Assembly: GCA_002286715.1 (NCBI GenBank)
Contig: NSJX01000034.1
Location: forward strand, 124,001-188,000
Origin: Dentipellis sp. KUC8613
Taxonomy: Eukaryota; Basidiomycota; Agaricomycetes; Russulales; Hericiaceae
Length of the DNA stretch: 64,000 nt
Reading direction: 5' to 3'
This document shows positions 11,730 to 21,600 of the stretch, piece by piece; the first letter of the stretch is position 1, and the number at the start of each line of letters is the position of its first letter. The notes beneath the pieces were generated by a model. That model worked only from the letters and a program-made list of their open reading frames with translations. It made no database searches and was not told the DNA's origin. The translations under genes and the position numbers were made by a program.

Positions 11730-12618
11730 CTATGCGAGGCGGGCACACAATTCCAGCATCGGCGACACTCGATCACCATGCCATGTCAGATGCCAGTCCA
11801 ACTGTTCCATGTACGCTTCAAGTGTATGAATCCATTGCAGGTCAGGATCCCGTTCGATCCATTCGCAGTTCTTCAGCACTATCTTCTCCAAGGGCGCCCC
11901 TCGCTGTTGGCGGTCCGCCACCGTCGCCCGGATCTCCCCGCACAGCAGATACTGACTTTCCTGGCTTACCCTCAATTTGATAGTGAGCACCTTCACGTTC
12001 GGCAACGGGACAGTGCGAATCGCATCGTCAGACGGTGGACAATCCGAAGGACACTTTCGTTCCATGCGGAGAAAGCGCAGGACGGTCTGCGGTTCTCCGC
12101 TTTCGTAGATCACGTCCGTGATCCCGTCCATACGCGGGTGTCCGTAGTCCTTCAGCAGGGACTGCGCCTTGAAATACCCACGCCCTGGCCGCGCCGTACT
12201 CGCAGGAGTATCAACAAGGAATAGAACCCGTAAGGTGTTGCTACACGACGTGAGCGTCGAGAAGAAGGAGGAAAGAATGTCTGGCCGCTTGTTTTCGCGC
12301 GAGAGAAACGGCGTCTGTAGCTCCACGTGCGGTCGAAAGTCTGTTTCGCAGTCCTTACCTCTCTTAGACGTGCGAAGCCAGCTGGCCTCGGACGTGCTTG
12401 AGATATCGACCTGCACGGAGACGTCATCGTTGCAGGCGCTGTGAAGAGCAAGATACTTTGCCATAGAGGCGACAAAGATCCGGCCCCCGTAGCAGTACAC
12501 CGTCACCGCAGTGGTATGAGGAAGCTTGAGGGATTTCAACAGCGCAAGGCAGTCTATGGTGAAATCCGCGATTTGCAGTGCTTGAAGTGCAGGTAGGTTG
12601 ATAGCTTGGGTTGGGGAC
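11730..12618 (-). pseudogene. 5'-truncated F-box/LRR gene (duplication fragment)
   Basis: The open frame matches the C-terminal ~295 residues of the intact F-box protein at 31780-34202 almost exactly; visible changes include VLFLVDTPAS against ALFLVDTLAS and HGDRVSP against HGDQVSP. Homology stops abruptly at 12618, in mid-exon, where the arm ends, so the F-box domain, the N-terminal region and the promoter are missing. The remaining frame is uninterrupted and has an internal ATG (12537-12539) that could give a 269-residue leucine-rich fragment. Nothing upstream looks like a promoter. It is most simply a broken copy, recent enough not to have gained stops. Confidence 0.85.
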
Positions 12619-12901
12619 TTCGCAGGGACCTACTGGCAGTCGAGGCTGAGGTCGATGGCTGGGTCAGATACCAGATCTACCTGCCGAGGGTGGTCTTGAG
12701 TGTTCATCCATGAAGGCCATTTTCGGGTGAAATTGGTATCCGACCTTTACCTAGATGACCCCTGGTCCTCCTTTCCCTCTCAAATTCAGGAGACTTCATG
12801 AACGTCAGCTACAGCTGACCCTGACCGCGACTACAGTACAAGATGTGATATACAATACGGGAGGCTACCTAACCTCCACAAGAATTTCGTGCTGACAACT
12901 T

Positions 12902-14477
12902 TTACTGACTCTGGGGGATGATCGGTTGCGGCAGAGGCCACGATTGGGCCTGCGCTCCAATGGTCAGCTGGACGAGCAAGCCTTGCGATGTCCCGTTTCC
13001 CTGTCCCCGCCATGTCATCAGCTTCCCCCCACTTCGCGCACAAAGAGAGTGCACTCACGATGAGCCAGTACGGGAACCCAGGGTCAAAGGGCAGCACGCT
13101 TTCAATGTACTCGATCTGGTCCTTGGAGAGCGCGATGCTGAGCGCCTCGATGTTAGCATTGAGGTGCTCGACCTTGCGTCCTCCAATAATCGGGAACACA
13201 TGCGTCGTCTTCTGCATCACGTACGCAATCGCAACTATCCCACCACCACCACCATCAGCACCGCTCGGCAGAATGTGGTATAACTGGACATACCGGCCTG
13301 GATGCTCTTCGCGCCGATCTCGCCCGCCACCTTCTCGAGGGCCTGGCACATCTTCCTCTCATCCGGCGAGCGTTCCCAGTTGGCTCCCATTGCTTTGCGG
13401 CCCTGCTCGCCCGTCTTGCGCCTCTCCTCTTCCTCCGCATCTGTGCGGATCTTGCCACTGGCGAGCACATCCCACGGAGCCAGAGCCAGCCCTACGCAGG
13501 ATCATAGGGGTAAACGCGCGGGAATTGCAATCGGAGAAAATCACTCACCCTCCGCGCGTGCCATGGGGATGATCTCGCGCTCGAAGGAGCGGGAGAGGAC
13601 GTTCCACTGGCCTTGATAGATGCAGAAGGGCGTCTTGCCGTGGTCGCGCGCGTACTGGTTTGCTTTACTCACGATCCAGGCTGGCGTATCCTGCGTGCCA
13701 CCGTCAGAGTTCCATTCCCCTTCTCAGCACTTTGAACGCTCACCGAGATACCCTGTAATCAGTGCATATCAATCTCCATTCCAGACGCTAGCAACGCATT
13801 GGATGACAGGACTCACGAGATAGAGCACCTTCCCAGAGGCGACGAGGTTATGGAGGCTGTTCATGATCTCCTCGACGCCAGTGTCCCAATCCCACCAGTG
13901 CACATACAGAATATCGATATAATCCGTGCGCAGCTTCTTCAGCGATGCCTTCAAGGAGAGGTTCATATTCTTGGTATTGTTCCCCGCGAAGTTGACGCGC
14001 TGCTTGAGCCCCGACTCGTTCAAATTGTAGAAATGCGTGTACTGCGCACATCGCGGGTGAGAAACGGGAGGAAAGGAGAGTATGAAGGGACAGGGGCACC
14101 TTCGTCGCGAGGACGATCTGGTCGCGCACCCCGCGCGCCTCCATCCACTCGCCCAGGAACTGCTCCGACGCCTCGTCCTGGCTACACCACGGCACCCCGT
14201 GTCAATAGTCATTTCAGCGCCTACTTCCGCGCACGGGGTGCGATCAGACTCACTAGTTCGCCGACGTATCGATGAAGTTGCCGCCCGCCTCGTGGTACGC
14301 GTCGAGCAGCTTGAAGCTCTGCTCCTTGTCCATCGAGCCCATGAAGAAATTCCACTTGTCGCCGACGGACATCGCGCCGAGCTGCAGCGGCGAGACGCGC
14401 ACGCCCGCGAGGGGCGACAGGGGGCGGTACAGCCCGAGCGGGGTCGGCAGTTTAGGGACCGGGGGGAAACCTGACAT
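12902..14477 (-). CDS. aryl-alcohol-dehydrogenase-type aldo-keto reductase, copy 1
   Basis: Multi-exon gene of about 390 residues, from ATG at 14475-14477 ([15 protein letters not shown]) to TAA at 12902-12904 ([11 protein letters not shown]). It is an NADP(H)-dependent aldo-keto reductase of the AAD/AKR9 type, which interconverts aryl aldehydes and alcohols in the cytosol. Hallmarks: [33 protein letters not shown] with the catalytic Asp and Tyr (the Tyr codon is split by an intron), [39 protein letters not shown], and the cofactor-binding end [20 protein letters not shown]. The last intron is followed by GNGTSQGLL and PLPQPI. It is the distal member of a tandem pair with 16249-17804. A TATA box lies about 97 bp upstream. 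Substrate unknown; breakdown of lignin-derived aromatics is an inference from the family. Confidence 0.9.
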
Positions 14478-14573
14478 CTCGTTGTTTTGTGGTGTGGTGG
14501 AGATGGACGATACGAGGAGGGTGCTCGAGGGGTAGCAAGAGCAGATGGTAACTGAGGATGCGACTGCGCGGTC

Positions 14574-14583
14574 TTTATATATA
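14574..14583 (-). promoter_or_regulatory. TATA box of aldo-keto reductase copy 1
   Basis: TATATATAAA on the minus strand, 97-106 bp upstream of the ATG. No equivalent box was seen at the same place upstream of copy 2, so the two promoters differ. Confidence 0.5.
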
Positions 14584-15313
14584 CCAGCTGCAGTCTCGGC
14601 CGGGAGGCATATGCATTATAAAGCCTGCTGGTGTCCCCCTACGTCAGTCCGCCCTGCCGCGGTGCCAAAGAAGGCCGCACGGTGAGAATTCGAAAACCGT
14701 CTAGCAGAGACACGGCTCGGCATCTATTCCGCCCGCGGGCAGCGGCGCGATACTCGACCACGCCGCGACCCCATATCGACGGGCAATCTCGCTGCGATGC
14801 GCGCGCGGGGCCACATGATCTGTGCAAACATACGCACGATATATCGCCATGCGTCAGTGGCGAAGGGCTTCTATAACCAGTGTCCACGATGATTCATCCG
14901 ACTGAATTCGGTGCTCACCAGCGCGCGCGCCGCCCACCGACGACGTCGACGCTGGCTCGAGACGCGTCCGTTCGGCAGCTCCTGGATTGTCGTAGTGCAC
15001 AGAAGTGTTTTCGAATGGACGGGGTCTCCGTACGCGTCATGGCAGAACTTTGCAGGTACCAAAGGACTGAAGTACCGCTGGAGGACTGCGAAGTGCATGC
15101 GAGCTAAAGCCTCTTTGATCTTATCGCCGAAAACTGACCCGCTAACGCCGCTCTCGTCCGAAAGTGTTCAGTAGACTCGTCCCAAGTAGGCTCGGACCGG
15201 ATACCCATGGCTGAGGGAAATTAGAGCACCTGGGTCAGAGCCTATATTCCGAGACCCAGAGGCAGGGCAAGTCAGCGATGGGCCACTTTCAGGACGTCAA
15301 AGCAGCTCACATA

Positions 15314-15342
15314 CCTTCCTTCCTTCCTCCCTCCCTTCCTTC
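15314..15342. repeat. CCTT/CCCT simple repeat
   Basis: Pyrimidine tract of imperfect CCTT and CTCC units on the plus strand, absent from the matching place in the second duplication unit. Confidence 0.8.
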
Positions 15343-15489
15343 ATTAGAAAACTCCTGGACTTGGCACAAGCCTATAAAAACGGGAGGGTCAAAGGTATAA
15401 GATTATCGTAGCAATCCTAGAGCTAGCACCCGCCAGCGGACAAAAACCCATCAAACATAACTTACAGGCAGCATTGGACCAAAAGGAAC

Positions 15490-16150
15490 TTAGCCCCCAT
15501 ACCTCTAGTCAATGACGCCTTGTCGTCGTCGTCGGGTAGTTCACTGTACGCCGACACCTGCTCAATCGCCCCGCGTCGAGGTGCCGCCCAGCATCTCATC
15601 CCCACTGGGCACGACGGCCTTCTTCGCGGCAGACTTCACTTTGCTCGGAGTCTTCGCGGTACCCGAGGCCTTGCGAGCCGCCGTGCCAGCTTTTGCTCTG
15701 CTGGGCGCCTTGCTGAGCCTGGGACCCGGATGCGCCTTCCCTTCTTTCTAGGGCGTGGCTTGATCATCGGATCACTGTCCTCGTCATCCTCATCTTCTGG
15801 TCTATGGCTGGTCATCGTAGGTCAGTTATCGGCCGAAATGGGATTCAACAACAGAATACGCGCTTCTTTGGCTTCGCTGCCGCCACCTTCGCTTTGTTCT
15901 TTTCTCTCGCAGTCACAGCAGCGACGCCGTCAGAGTCAGAGTCGACTGATCGCCGCTGGATGTTTCTTTTTAGCCGCTGCCTCTGTGGGGGGCAGCACTT
16001 TGACCATGGCTTTGTCTGACCCCCTTTCGTCCTTTGAGGCCGCCTTCTTCGCCGGACTCCTCTTCCTCGTCGGCGGTGGTGCGGGCGGATCGTCGAAGAA
16101 GTCTTCCTAGCCGTCAATCTCGCGCGCTTCTTTGGCGGAGGGGGGATCGA
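15490..16150 (-). pseudogene. decayed copy of the TOP2 3' end
   Basis: On the minus strand this resembles the last ~700 bp of TOP2 (18604-19335). Near its end it reads APRRGAIEQVSAYSELPDDD, against APRRGATKKVSAYIELSDDD in the real gene, followed by a decayed stop region. Further upstream are matching Lys/Ala-rich and Asp/Ser-rich blocks, but with frameshifts, deletions and stop codons. No start codon or catalytic part is present. It is a by-product of the tandem duplication that copied the neighbouring reductase, and has no expected function. Confidence 0.85.
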
Positions 16151-16248
16151 CTTTGAATTCTCACTGGGCATGAACATGAGTTGCATACTACCACGACTAT
16201 AGTACAATATAAAGTACACCAGGGAAGGCCCAGCATTGCTTACAACGT

Positions 16249-17804
16249 CTACTTAGGCACGATCGGTTGCGGCAGTGGCCAGGATTGGACCTGTGCTCCA
16301 ATTGTCATCGCGAAAAGCAGTCCTTGCGACGTCCCGTTTCCCTATTGCCCCCGCACCATCAGCTCCCCCAGTTTCGTGCAAGAAAGAAAGCGAATACTCA
16401 CAATGATCGAGTACGGGAACCCGGGATCGAATGGCAGCACGCTCTCGATGTACGCAAGCTGATCCTTGGAGAGCGCAATGCTGAGCGCCTCAATGTTAGC
16501 ATTGAGATGCTCAATCTTGCGCCCTCCAATAATCGGAAACACATGCGTTGTCTTTTGCATCACATACGCAATTGCAACTATCCAGTCATCATTAGCACCG
16601 TTCACCACTATGTGACATAAACCAGTCGTACCAGCCTGGATGCTCTTCGCGCCGACCTCGCCCGCCACCTTCTCGAGGGCTTGGCACATCGTCTTTTCCT
16701 CCGGCGTGCGCTCCCACTCGGGCCCCTTCCACGTACGACCCTGCTCGCCTGTCTTGCGCCGCTCCTCTTCCTCCGCATCTGTGCGGATCTTGCCGCCGGC
16801 GAGTACATCCCACGGCGCCAGAGCCAGCCCTGTACGGTGTCGTGAGGTTTATGCATGGGTGCGTACGCGGACAATTCCGTATTGAAGAAGGCACTCACCC
16901 TCGGCACGCGCCATAGGAACAATCTCGCGCTCGAAGGAGCGAGAGAGGACGTTCCATTGGCCTTGATAGATGCAGAAGGGCGTCTTGCCGTGGTCGCGCG
17001 CGTACTGGTTCGCTTTGCTCACAACCCAAGCTGGCGTATCCTGCACGTCACCGTTAGAGTCCCGCTTCCCTTCTAAGCATTGAACGTGCTCACCGAGGTC
17101 CCCTATAGTCAATGCATTTCAGTGTCTTTTCCGAATTTGACAATAGTGAGACTCACGAGATATAGCACCTTACCAGATGCGACAAGATTGTGGAGACCGT
17201 TCATGATCTCCTCGACGCCGGTATCCCAGTCCCACCAGTGCACGTACAGAATGTCGACATAATCTGTGCGCAGCTTCTCCAGCGACGCCTTCAAGGAGAG
17301 CGTCATGTTTTTGGTATTGTTCCCCGCGAAGTTGACACGCTGCTTAAGCCCCGGCTCATTCACTTTGTAGAAATGCGTGTACTGTACACAGATAGTGAGA
17401 AACAGGACAAATTCCAGGGAAACAGTAAAAAGAGTGATACCTTCGTGGCGAGGACGATCTGGTCCCGAATCCCGCGCGTCTCCATCCACTCCCCGAGGAA
17501 CATCTCCGAGGCCTCGTCCTGGCTGATGCACACTTGTTCAGCAATGCAGATGCTTAGTACACGCCAATGGTCAAACTCACTAATGCGAAGCCGTATCGAT
17601 GAAGTTCCCGCCTGCCGCGTGGTACGCGTCGAGTAATTTGAAGCTCTGTTCCTTGGTCATCGACCCTATGAAAGAATTCCACTTGTCACCAATAGACATC
17701 GCGCCCAGCTGCAGCGGCGAGACGCGCACGCCCGCTAGGGGCGAAAGGGGGCGGTATAATCCGAGCGGGGTCGGTAGTGTGGGTACTGGCGGGAAGACTG
17801 ACAT
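16249..17804 (-). CDS. aryl-alcohol-dehydrogenase-type aldo-keto reductase, copy 2
   Basis: Close paralogue of 12902-14477 with the same exon layout, about 385 residues, from ATG at 17802-17804 ([15 protein letters not shown]) to TAG at 16249-16251 (PLPQPIVPK). Family motifs are kept: [33 protein letters not shown] with the catalytic Asp and Tyr, [30 protein letters not shown] and [20 protein letters not shown]. Differences from copy 1 cluster in the GSMTKEQ and [12 protein letters not shown] regions and in the C-terminal arm ([14 protein letters not shown] against [14 protein letters not shown]), a part that often shapes substrate choice in this superfamily. It lies next to TOP2, so it probably keeps the ancestral position. 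The upstream AUG at 17867 adds a poorly conserved leader; I chose MSVFPPV because it aligns with copy 1. Confidence 0.9.
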
Positions 17805-18603
17805 CGCTACCTTGTCGAGGAATGGAGCAACAATAAGAGGGGGTAATGGGGAAATATACAAACGCACGGCAGTTATATGCTTTAGTTGAATCTCGCCTCT
17901 GGAATGCGGAGAGAGAAGTCAAGACCTCTCAGGAGAAACATGGAGCCGTATCCACACCTCCCCGCCAAGTATTCGAGATCAACGGCACATTGAAATCTGG
18001 TTCGTGACCCACATCGACCCGCTCCCTATGTTCTGGGCGAAAGATATAAGTACAGGCCAGTTGCAAGATAACCAGCTGGGTGACCCACATGATCATTGAC
18101 TCGAGCCAATTCGCTACTCGGGCCCGACTAACCACTTAGGATGTCAAAGCGAAATGATCATGGCTAGCGACGCGTCCGTTCGGCGAGTCTTCTCAAGTCA
18201 TAGTGTACAGCAGTGTTCGAAAATGGGCGAAGTTCGTCTCCGTACACGTTGTGACAGAAGCGACCTTGCAAGAGGTACTTACTGATTGAAAAAATGGACA
18301 CTCTGATTTGTCTTGGAAGGCTAAAAGCATAGATCTTGCCTGAAGAGTAGCGGCAGATAGACTCGTCAAAGAAACTAGAGGAAGAGAAGGTGATTCAGTG
18401 TGGACTTGCAAGACGTCATACAGTTCTCATCGTCAGGGGAAAGCTCTTGTGCATGAAGCAAGTCTACGAGAACGGAACGGTCAAAGGTATAAAATTATTC
18501 GTAGCAATCGTAAAGCTGGCGCACACCAGCGGATAAAAAGTCAGGTGTCAATCATAACTTACAGACAGTACAAATGCAAACGAAGAAACAACGGAGTGCC
18601 CCT
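17805..18603. other. intergenic, AKR copy 2 promoter and TOP2 3' region
   Basis: About 0.8 kb. The promoter-proximal part does not resemble the copy 1 promoter; similarity returns at about 18150 and runs into the TOP2 end. No gene seen. Confidence 0.5.
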
Positions 18604-21600
18604 CTAGTCCTGATACAATGACGCGTTGTCGTCGTCATCGGATAGTTCGATGTACGCCGACACTTTCTTAGTTGCCCCGCGTCGAGGTGCCGCTCGCGGG
18701 GCAGGCGGTGGCTCCGAGTCGCTACCCAGCACCTCATCGTCACTGGAGGCAATAGCCTTCTTCTTCGCGGCAGGCTTCGCTTTGCTCGCCGGTGCCTTCG
18801 CGGTGCCCGAGGCCTTGCGAGCTGTCGTGCCAGCTTTCGCCCCGCTCGGCGCCTTGCTGAAAAAGTCGGTCACCTCGGCCTGCGATCCGGACACGGCTTT
18901 CTTCTTCTTGGAAATTGGCTTGATAACCGCATCGCTGTCCTCGTCATCCTCATCGTCTGGTCTACGGTTGGTATTATGTCACATCAGATATCGGCCAAGG
19001 AGATCGTGTGGACGAGATACGCACGTTTTCCGCTTCGCTGGCGCCGCCTTCGCTTTAGCCTTTCCTTTCGCAATGACAGCAGCGATATCGTCAGAGTCAG
19101 AGTCGAGACTGATCGCTGCCGCAGCTTTCTTCTTGGCCGCTGCTTTCGCGGGGGGCGGCTCATCAACCATCTCGATGTCCGACCCGCTCTCATCCTTTGA
19201 AGCTGTCTTCTTCACTGGGGCCCTCTTCTTCGGCGGAGGGGGTGCAGGCGGATCGTCGAAGAAGTCTTCCTCGTCGTCGTTCTTCACCGGCTTCTTGACC
19301 ACTGCCCGTTTCTTTGGCGGAGGCGAGGGGTCGTCGATATCGTCATCCTTGTCCTTTTCGTCGTCGTCTTTCACAACTTTCGATGCAGGCTTTGCTCGCG
19401 GTCGTGGCGCAGCGGCGGGCTTCTTAGCCTTGTTGGCTGCAGACTTCGTCGGCATGAAGTCGTCATCCGAGTCATCGCCTCGTCGGCCCGGGCCGGGCAG
19501 CGACTTGCGGGTCTGCAATGTCTTCTGCTTGCGCTTAACGCGCTTGCCGTTCGCATCGACGACAGCCTTGTCCTCCCATTGTGTGCAGTGCCTCTGAACA
19601 AGCGGAGTTCAGCATCAAGCAGAACAGCGCAGAGCATACGCAGACGTACCTCCCACTCTGCGAGGAAGTTGTCGAGATCGGTGTTCCAGATGCGGATGGG
19701 CGTGAGTTCAAGGAGAGTGAGAAGCTCCTGCTCTTTCTCCGCAGCTTGTGCTTTCAGTTTCTCGATCTGCAGAGTCGAGATTAGAATGTCCTTCATCACT
19801 GGTCAAACAACAACACTATACCTTCTCCCGAGTCAAACTCCAGATCGCCATTCCCAATAGATAATCGTAGTCGGACGACGCGCCCGTCGTGGCTTCCTCT
19901 TCCTCCGGATCTGCGTCGACGACATCCTCCGTCTCGCCAGCCGCTTTAGCCTTGCTGACCTTCGGGAACGGACGGAAGTCATTCTTGCGCAGCTCAGCGA
20001 CAATGTCGGCCTTCTTGCGGTTGGACACGACGAGCTTCCTGTCAACGATCATCTGGACGAACCGGGCCTGGTTAGAGAGCTTCTCGAAGTGGTTCTGCAG
20101 CTCGTTTGCGAGGAAGTCCTGCAAGGATATCATCCACGTTGAGCGGAGCAATTATAGATTAATGGCAGTATTTCGCACCTTGCGTTTCTGGTAGTACGCC
20201 AGCCGGCGGGGGTAGAAGTCCTCGATGATCTCCTCAGGCGAGCTATACTTCTTGATCTTGCCGTCGTAGTCGAAGCAGATCATGTTGCTCGTGCTGAGCT
20301 TCGTCGTGAGCTTGAAGAACTCCGCGAGCCCCTGCTCCTCGGCCTTCTCGAGATCCTTCGCCGCCATATTGACCACGAAGTGCACATTCACGTTGTCGGA
20401 GTGCTCCTTGTAGTCCTACACACCGAACCGCGTGCATCAGCACACATAGACAAGCAGTCGGTCAGCGCCTGAGAACGAACCTTGACGACGCCGTCTCCCT
20501 TCTCTCCAATCAGACCCTCGAGCTCACCCTTGAACGTCTGCGTCCACTTGTGGATGGGCAGCTCAGTGATCTCGACGGTCGTATCGTTGATCTTCTTCGC
20601 AACACCCGTGACATCGTACTTGTGGTCGCCAGTCTTCTTGATCGTGCCCTTGAACCCGCGCCACCACGGCAGCATCGGGACCTGCTCCTCGCCCACCATC
20701 AAGCGACGGATATTGGCCACAATGTCGGCCGGATTGTAGCTCGGGATGGATGTACTCCAACCTGTCATCCCATGAGCATTTGCAGCAGATGAGAAGTAGA
20801 GATGAACTATTCATTACGCACCAGTCCCGATACCTTCCGCTCCGTTGATCAGGACAAGCGGAAGCACAGGCATGTACCACTCGGGCTCGATCTGGTCATT
20901 GTCTTCCTTCAAGTACGTGAGGAGTGGGTCATCCGCGGGATGGAAGATCGCTCTTGTAATCGGTGACGGCTCGGTGAAGATATACCTGGCCGAGGCGTGG
21001 TCCTTTCCGCCCTGGTCGCGCGTTCCGTACTGACCATTGGGCATGAGCATGTTCAAGTTGTTACTGCCGACGTAGTCTTGTGCCAAGTTGATGATGGTGG
21101 CTGTGAGCGACAATTCACCGTGATGGTAGGCGGCGTGTTCTGAGATATAACCGACGAGTTGGGCGACCTATCAAGTAAAGGGTGTCAGCGCCTTCTGTTG
21201 GCTCAGCAGCAGCAGGCTTGCCTTGATTTCTTTTCTCAGTTTACGCTTGAAGCAGGCCCAGATGACCTTGCGTTGACCGGGTTTGAGGCCATCACTCACG
21301 GAAGGGATCGAACGGATATTATCCGCCATGGAGAACAGAATCAATTCCTTGTTGATGAAGTCCGAGTACGAGATCTCGTCGGTATCGTGGTCCAAGTATG
21401 TTCCGGGCTGTATACATTGCGGACGTCAACATACGTTTGTTCACAATGTTCGTTGGAATAAAATACCTTGAATTGACGCAACCATTCTTTACGGTCATCC
21501 GCTTTCTTTTTACTGAAGGCAAGCTCGATGAGTTCCTTGTCACCTTCTTGAGTTCTAGCGAATGGGATCATATGCTTCGACATATGGCTGAAGTAATCAC

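Larger units (their letters stand above)
6436..12618 (-). repeat. left arm of a 6.18 kb inverted duplication
   Basis: This segment is nearly identical, in opposite orientation, to 33314-39498. It contains the 5' exons of the CofD-like gene, the whole FunK1 kinase gene and the 3' half of an F-box gene. The match starts at 6436 (GTGAACGG in the CofD exon) and ends at 12618 (GTCCCCAAC in the F-box exon); beyond both points the sequences are unrelated. Coding parts differ by only a few percent. Intergenic parts have small indels, for example around 7450-7500 against 38440-38520. Confidence 0.95.
14478..15489. other. intergenic, AKR copy 1 promoter
   Basis: About 1 kb. The part nearest the reductase carries its TATA box. 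From about 14930 onward short matches to 18150-18600 recur (for example the GGTATAA...TCGTAGCAATC stretch and CATAACTTACAG). A CCTT-rich tract lies at 15314-15342. No gene seen. Confidence 0.5.
12902..16150 (-). repeat. tandem duplication unit 1 (AKR plus TOP2 3' end)
   Basis: Direct repeat of 16249-19335. It holds aldo-keto reductase copy 1, an intergenic stretch (about 14890-15490) that still resembles 18150-18600, and a decayed piece of the TOP2 3' end. It is more diverged than the inverted duplication arms, hence older. Edges are approximate. Confidence 0.8.
16249..19335 (-). repeat. tandem duplication unit 2 (AKR plus TOP2 3' end)
   Basis: Direct repeat of 12902-16150. This unit keeps the functional TOP2 end and aldo-keto reductase copy 2, so it is probably the original. 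The TOP2-side edge is near 19335, where similarity to unit 1 fades. Confidence 0.8.

Noticed and set aside
18626..19597. 323-residue Ser/Phe-rich plus-strand frame
   Set aside because: Antisense shadow of the low-complexity, Lys/Asp-rich TOP2 tail; the minus-strand frame has the conserved protein.
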